From contig CAJXHQ010000082.1 in assembly GCA_913054485.1 (NCBI GenBank), positions 1-9,196 on the forward strand: DNA of 9,196 nucleotides, written 5' to 3'. Made by a program: the position numbers and the translations under genes. Numbering within the stretch: position 1 is the first letter of the stretch; every line of letters starts with the position of its first letter. Shown piece after piece: positions 6,091 through 9,196 of the stretch. A model generated the notes under the pieces. The model made no database searches. It worked only from the letters and a program-made list of their open reading frames with translations, and was not told where the DNA came from. The DNA comes from an uncultured Paracoccaceae bacterium. GTDB lineage: Bacteria; Pseudomonadota; Alphaproteobacteria; Rhodobacterales; Rhodobacteraceae.

Positions 6091-6130
6091 GCCGACGGAA
6101 CAGGGGCGCTGAAATTGCGCCCCCGTCGGC
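6091..6130 (-). terminator. Strong two-part hairpin downstream of ppaC
   Basis: GCCGACG (6091-6097) pairs with CGTCGGC (6124-6130), and GGGGCGC (6103-6109) pairs with GCGCCCC (6117-6123) around a 7-base loop. That gives fourteen base pairs with a 5-base bulge on one side. It begins 17 bases after the ppaC stop. In the ppaC direction the inner stem is followed by TGTTCC, a poor U-tract. Its position still favours a terminator or 3'-end stabiliser for ppaC. Confidence 0.58.
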
Positions 6131-6147
6131 AGATGCCTTGTCTGTGT

Positions 6148-7068
6148 TCAGACCTTCAGGTTCGGAATGATCTGCTTCTTGCGGCTCATGATGCCGGGCA
6201 GCACCACGGTGTCGCCTTCGATGGCTGCATCAAAGCTCTTCTCGGCCACGGTTTTCACCAGCGCGTTCGGCACCAGCAGGGTGGCTTCTTCGTTCAGGAT
6301 GTCGATCACAAACAGCAGCACCTGCTCAACGCCGTCTTCCGCGGCCACGGCGGCCATGCTGTCCATCAGCGAGGCCTTGCGGTCCAGCACCACCGCAGGC
6401 GCGGTGGTTTCCAGCACGGAGACGCGGAACTTGGTGCCCTCAACGGCGTATTCCTTGGAGTCCATGCGCAGCAGTTCAGCGTCCGAGAAGGAAGAGACGT
6501 CGGATTTGGCGGCAAACATCTCCGCCGCGTAGTCCGCGATGTTCAGGCCCAGGTCGGCGGCCAGTTTCTCGGCCACGGCGCGGTCGTGATCGGTGGTGGT
6601 CGGCGAGCGGAACTCCAGCGTATCGGAGAGGATACAGGTCAGGGCAGCACCCTTGATGGCCTCGGGCATCTTGGCGGCATCCTCGCCCATCAGGTCGATG
6701 ATGATGGTCGCTGCACAGGCCAGCGGGCGGATGGTGATGTCGATCGGGCCTTTGGTTTCCAGGCCGCCGACCAGCTTGTGGTGGTCGATGATCGCCTGGA
6801 TGTCGGCGTTGTTGATATTGGCGGGCAGTTCAGCCGGGTTGTTGGTGTCGACGATCACAACCGGCGCACCGTCTGCCACGTCGGCGATGATTTCCGGCTT
6901 CTCAAAGCCCCAGCGCTGCAGCATGAAGGCCGCTTCGGTGTTCGGCTCGCCCAGCAGCTTGGGTTCGGCGGCAACGCCCTTTACCTCGTTCAGGTACCAG
7001 GCCCAGACAATGGCAGAGCCGGTGGTGTCGGTGTCGGGGGATTTGTGGCCGAATACTTGAATGGTCAT
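6148..7068 (-). CDS. ppaC: Manganese-dependent (family II) inorganic pyrophosphatase
   Basis: This 306-residue cytoplasmic enzyme hydrolyses pyrophosphate to two phosphates, driving nucleotide and other biosynthesis forward. It is a DHH-family, family II pyrophosphatase. Metal-binding motifs are all present: GHKSPDTD (7-14, with H8, D12, D14), VDTNNP (73-78, D74), IIDHHK (93-98, with D95, H96, H97), and SDT (148-150, D149). The C-terminal DHHA2 domain ends with the substrate-binding signature SRKKQ (295-299). There is no CBS or DRTGG insert, so it should be the constitutive form not regulated by adenine nucleotides. Length is typical. AGGA (7077-7080) lies 8 bases before the ATG, and a near-consensus promoter lies 39-67 bases upstream. 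A strong hairpin follows the stop, so it is probably transcribed alone. Confidence 0.96.
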   Translation of the reverse strand: MTIQVFGHKSPDTDTTGSAIVWAWYLNEVKGVAAEPKLLGEPNTEAAFMLQRWGFEKPEIIADVADGAPVVIVDTNNPAELPANINNADIQAIIDHHKLVGGLETKGPIDITIRPLACAATIIIDLMGEDAAKMPEAIKGAALTCILSDTLEFRSPTTTDHDRAVAEKLAADLGLNIADYAAEMFAAKSDVSSFSDAELLRMDSKEYAVEGTKFRVSVLETTAPAVVLDRKASLMDSMAAVAAEDGVEQVLLFVIDILNEEATLLVPNALVKTVAEKSFDAAIEGDTVVLPGIMSRKKQIIPNLKV

Positions 7069-7106
7069 GACGCGTGTCCTGTGGCTGAAGCGGAGAATTT
7101 GCGCGC

Positions 7107-7135
7107 CTTATAGGCCCGCTCCGCCCCCTTGTCAC
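7107..7135 (-). promoter_or_regulatory. Sigma-70-type promoter of ppaC
   Basis: On the minus strand GTGACA (7135-7130) and TATAAG (7112-7107) are separated by exactly 17 bases. Each hexamer matches five of six consensus bases. This predicts a start near 7100 and a leader of about 30 bases. The palindrome CCCGCGCGGG (7136-7145) abuts the -35 box on its upstream side and may be a regulator site. Confidence 0.75.
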
Positions 7136-7184
7136 CCCGCGCGGGAGCAGGTGCGGCCACGCGTCTCTGGATAGGGAGACTGTC

Positions 7185-8156
7185 TCAGAAGGGGGCGCGT
7201 TCGAGGGAAAATCCTGCGCCTGACAGCAGGTTCAGCAGACCCTGTTCCCCCGCCAGGTGACCGGCGCCGGCGGCGACGGTGAACAGCGGCGCATCCTCGG
7301 CCAGGATCACCTCCATCCAGGCCTGGTTGCGCTGGTCCAGCAGGAGGGTGATGACGTCATCCCAAGCGGCGATATCTGCCTCAGAGGGCCGCTTCGTTAA
7401 GAAGGCCTGTTTCAGCACTTCCATCGCCAGCGGCGCCTGCTCAGCGAAATAGGCCTCGGTCACCGTGGCCAGCCCGTCCCCGCCGCCGCCAAAAGCGGTG
7501 AGCCCGGCCTTGAGCTGGCTGATCTGCTGCTCCAGCGGTGTGCTGTCCATCAGCGCAATGAGGATGTCCGGGTCTTCGAGTGACGCGACCTCAACCTGCG
7601 CGGCCTGTGCGGCATCATTGAGCCGGCGGTCCAGCCCATGGGTCGCAGAAGGATCGGCCGCAAGGCAAGGCGGCATGGCCAGGAGGGTACTGAGGAACCA
7701 GGGCTTCATCTTGGCCGCCATCCAGGGCGCTATGCCGCGGGCGGCCAGCTCATCCGCCAGTTGCTTCCAGCCCTGCTCTCCCATCAGGACGATCAGGGTC
7801 GGGCCGTCCAGAAACACCTTCGAGCTGTCGCGCGCCAGGCTGGCTTGAAAAGCGTCCTGCGCTTCTATGGTGCTTTCCAGGTATAGCGTGCCGGAGCGCG
7901 CGGCGATGGGGCCGAGCCGTGCCATGATGGCGTCCATGCGCGGGTCGCTGACATGCAATGTGCCGATCAGGTGAATGGTTTGGGCGCCCTTGCGGGCAAT
8001 CCAGTGGTTTCCTTCGGCAAAGGGCAGGGCCTTGGCTGCGGATTGCGCAGCGGCAAGCCGTTCAGGCGGCAGTTGCGCGGTGATGTCGCGGCCATTGCAG
8101 GCCGCATGCAGGACGGCAGGGAACAGCCACAGCATCAGGATCAGGACAGCGCGCAT
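7185..8156 (-). CDS. TraB/GumN-family secreted protein
   Basis: This 323-residue protein has a clear Sec signal peptide: MRAVLILMLWLFPAVLHA with likely cleavage after residue 18. It should therefore be periplasmic or membrane-associated. The TraB/GumN domain shows the N-terminal IHLIGTLHVSDPR (62-74) with the GTLH motif, GLDRRL in the middle (about 184-189), a DQRNQAW motif (about 274-280) and the C-terminal VAAGAGHLAGEQG segment (about 294-306). Related Tiki proteins are metal-dependent proteases using such GxxH and E/H residues; protease activity here is only an inference. A cysteine at 20 lacks a proper lipobox (LHAAC), so I do not call it a lipoprotein. GAGG (8162-8165) lies 5 bases before the ATG. 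The stop is followed by a 5-bp GTCTC/GAGAC hairpin without a T-run, upstream of the ppaC promoter. Confidence 0.88.
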   Translation of the reverse strand: MRAVLILMLWLFPAVLHAACNGRDITAQLPPERLAAAQSAAKALPFAEGNHWIARKGAQTIHLIGTLHVSDPRMDAIMARLGPIAARSGTLYLESTIEAQDAFQASLARDSSKVFLDGPTLIVLMGEQGWKQLADELAARGIAPWMAAKMKPWFLSTLLAMPPCLAADPSATHGLDRRLNDAAQAAQVEVASLEDPDILIALMDSTPLEQQISQLKAGLTAFGGGGDGLATVTEAYFAEQAPLAMEVLKQAFLTKRPSEADIAAWDDVITLLLDQRNQAWMEVILAEDAPLFTVAAGAGHLAGEQGLLNLLSGAGFSLERAPF

Positions 8157-8180
8157 GTCAGCCTCGGAGGTTTTTGCGGC

Positions 8181-8209
8181 AGGCTAGGGGCGGCTGTTTC
8201 CGGCTTCAA
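8181..8209 (-). promoter_or_regulatory. Weak candidate promoter of the TraB-family gene
   Basis: On the minus strand TTGAAG (8209-8204) and TAGCCT (8186-8181) have a 17-base spacer, 25 bases from the ATG. The -35 is fair and the -10 poor. The 110-bp gap to the divergent DUF2161 gene holds no better candidate on either strand. Confidence 0.33.
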
Positions 8210-8266
8210 GCGCATTTGGGCAATTCACCGCTTTTTCCAGGGAGTACTCCGCCTTATGGTCGCCCC

Positions 8267-8956
8267 ATGGAACGCGAGGATCAGCTCTATGCGCCGGTGA
8301 AGGCGCTGCTGGAAGGGCAGGGCTACGAGGTGAAGGGCGAGGTGGGTGCCGCGGATGTGGTGGCCTGCCGCGGCGCTGAGCCGCCAGTTATCGTTGAACT
8401 GAAGCTGAAGTTCTCCCTGTCGCTGTACCACCAGGCCATCGCGCGGCTGGCGGTTACGGATCATGTCTATGTGGCCGTTCCCAAGCCAAAAGGCCGGCAG
8501 GCGCGGCGGATGATCAAGGACAATACCGCCATGTGCCGCCGCCTGGGGCTGGGGCTGATTACCGTTCTGGAAGACGGGCGCACAGAAGTGCTGTGCGATC
8601 CGGGCCCCTATGCGCCGCGTAAGTCGAAGAAGAAGGCAGCGCGGCTCTTGCGGGAGTTTTCCCGGCTGCGCGGCGATCCCAATGCGGGCGGGGCCACCCG
8701 GCATGGCATCGTCACCGCCTACCGGCAGGACGCCCTGCGCTGCGCAGCGCATCTGGCGGAACATGGGCCTGCCAAAGGTGCCGCGGTGGCCAAGGCCGCA
8801 GAAGTTCCGCAAGCCACTGCCCTGATGGCGAAAAACCACTACGGCTGGTTCGAGCGGGTTTCGACCGGAATTTACCAGATCACTGATCAGGGCCGCGACG
8901 GGCTGAAACACTGGGCCTACAGCTGGGAAGAGACCGCACAGGCCGCTGAAGAATAG
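8267..8956 (+). CDS. DUF2161 protein with PD-(D/E)XK nuclease-like core
   Basis: This 229-residue protein matches the DUF2161 family of alphaproteobacteria, sometimes labelled putative phosphodiesterase. The N-terminal half has the layout of a PD-(D/E)XK nuclease fold: a helix (LYAPVKALLEGQGYEV), then D30 in GAADVVA, a strand with E44-L-K46 in VIVELKLKF, and a helix with H55-Q56 (LYHQAIARL). The D...ExK residues are thus in place. A basic KSKKKAARLLREF stretch (119-131) links to a C-terminal part (about 166-218) that reads like a winged helix. Nuclease activity is inference. The ATG at 8267 has no good Shine-Dalgarno sequence (GGGAG at 8240-8244 is too far away), but it gives the expected N-terminus and no alternative start fits. 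It lies divergent from the TraB gene and upstream of groESL on the same strand. Confidence 0.85.
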   Translation: MEREDQLYAPVKALLEGQGYEVKGEVGAADVVACRGAEPPVIVELKLKFSLSLYHQAIARLAVTDHVYVAVPKPKGRQARRMIKDNTAMCRRLGLGLITVLEDGRTEVLCDPGPYAPRKSKKKAARLLREFSRLRGDPNAGGATRHGIVTAYRQDALRCAAHLAEHGPAKGAAVAKAAEVPQATALMAKNHYGWFERVSTGIYQITDQGRDGLKHWAYSWEETAQAAEE

Positions 8957-9006
8957 TCTGTCTTCCGGCCGGTCTTGGAAGGCTGAAAAATCTCACCATA
9001 TTGCGG

Positions 9007-9039
9007 TTGACTCGGGGGCGGGGCATGCCTAGCTATTCT
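9007..9039 (+). promoter_or_regulatory. Putative groESL promoter
   Basis: TTGACT (9007-9012) is a good -35. The -10 is ambiguous: TAGCTA (9030-9035) has the ideal 17-base spacer but matches poorly, while TATTCT (9034-9039) matches better at 21 bases. Transcription would start at or just inside the CIRCE element, as expected for HrcA control. A heat-shock sigma (RpoH) promoter overlapping this site is possible. Confidence 0.55.
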
Positions 9040-9043
9040 GCCG

Positions 9044-9070
9044 TTAGCACTCTCCACCGGTGAGTGATAA
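9044..9070 (+). promoter_or_regulatory. CIRCE element (HrcA operator)
   Basis: TTAGCACTC (9044-9052), a 9-base spacer, then GAGTGATAA (9062-9070). The left arm is the exact consensus; the right arm differs at one base (A for C in GAGTGCTAA). HrcA binds this operator and represses groESL at normal temperature. It lies 61 bases before the groES ATG. Confidence 0.93.
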
Positions 9071-9073
9071 CAG

Positions 9074-9092
9074 CCCCCGCGGGGAGCGGGGG
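9074..9092 (+). repeat. GC hairpin in the groES leader
   Basis: CCCCCGC (9074-9080), loop GGGGA, GCGGGGG (9086-9092): a perfect 7-bp all-GC stem in the untranslated leader, 3 bases after the CIRCE element and 25 before the ribosome site. There is no T-run after it, so it is not an intrinsic terminator. It may protect the 5' end of the message. Confidence 0.7.
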
Positions 9093-9131
9093 AAACAGAT
9101 AACAACCTTTGAGCCTTAAGGAGCTGCAAAG

Positions 9132-9196
9132 ATGGCATTGAAACCGCTTCATGACCGTGTGCTGGTTCGTCGTACCGAAAGCGAAGAAAAAACCGC
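9132..9196 (+). CDS. groES: GroES co-chaperonin, 5' part (runs off window)
   Basis: The first 21 codons encode a GroES N-terminus: MALKPLHDRVLVRR followed by an acidic TESEEKT, the conserved start of the 10-kDa co-chaperonin that caps GroEL during ATP-driven protein folding in the cytoplasm. The rest (the family has about 95-103 residues) and presumably groEL lie beyond the right edge. The ribosome site AAGGAG (9118-9123) is excellent, with 8 bases to the ATG. The upstream CIRCE element confirms that this is the first gene of a heat-shock groESL operon. Confidence 0.97.
   Translation, partial: MALKPLHDRVLVRRTESEEKT

Noticed and set aside
6085..7113. Plus-strand open frame (342 codons) antisense to ppaC
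   Set aside because: ppaC has every family II motif, a ribosome site and a promoter; the antisense product is His/Gly/Gln-rich with no recognisable domain.
7163..7186. GTCTC/GAGAC repeats after the TraB-family stop as a terminator
   Set aside because: The stem is 5 bp and is followed by GC-rich sequence without a T-run; noted only in the gene entry.
8256..8300. Fourteen-codon open frame overlapping the DUF2161 start, 11 bases after GGGAG
   Set aside because: It could be a leader peptide, but it is short, out of frame with the main gene, and has no codon feature suggesting control.
8962..8981. CTTCC/GGAAG hairpin after the DUF2161 stop as a terminator
   Set aside because: Only five base pairs with a 10-base loop and no T-run on the plus strand.

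Overview
The window is chromosomal DNA from a GC-rich alphaproteobacterium, most likely a marine Rhodobacteraceae (Roseobacter group, of the Leisingera/Phaeobacter/Ruegeria type). This rests on the high GC coding bias, protein sequences of roseobacter character, a family II pyrophosphatase, a DUF2161 protein, and a groES start preceded by a CIRCE element. The genus is inferred from memory of such proteins, not from a search. I see no tRNA, rRNA, insertion sequence, CRISPR array or phage gene. This is ordinary core or semi-core chromosome with several structured intergenic regions.

Left block (81-2948, all minus strand, transcribed right to left): a TIGR01459-type HAD hydrolase, then a MaoC-like (R)-enoyl-CoA hydratase, the bifunctional riboflavin kinase/FAD synthetase ribF, and a YcgN-like cysteine-cluster protein whose ATG overlaps the ribF stop by four bases. 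A putative promoter and an unusual set of inverted repeats lie in the gap between the HAD gene and maoC.

Middle block (2949-6055): a divergent gap holding a 12-bp inverted repeat leads to a plus-strand M48 lipoprotein protease. Its 3' end faces a minus-strand LysE/RhtB exporter across 17 bp. The exporter diverges from a plus-strand EamA/DMT transporter, and the 181-bp gap between them contains a terminator-like hairpin and a tight cluster of mutually exclusive inverted repeats. The DMT gene converges on a DUF1294 membrane protein with only four bases between stop codons.

Right block (6091-9196): a strong hairpin follows ppaC (Mn-dependent family II inorganic pyrophosphatase, minus), which has a very good promoter. 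Then come a TraB/GumN-type secreted protein (minus), a divergent DUF2161 protein with a PD-(D/E)XK-like core (plus), and the heat-shock promoter/CIRCE region with the first 21 codons of groES running off the right edge.

No clear new multi-gene system is present. The most interesting items are the regulatory DNA: the attenuator-like repeats ahead of the DMT gene, the terminator placed so that M48 read-through would run antisense across lysE, and the two structured leaders flanking the HAD gene. The DUF2161 nuclease-fold protein next to groESL also merits a look.
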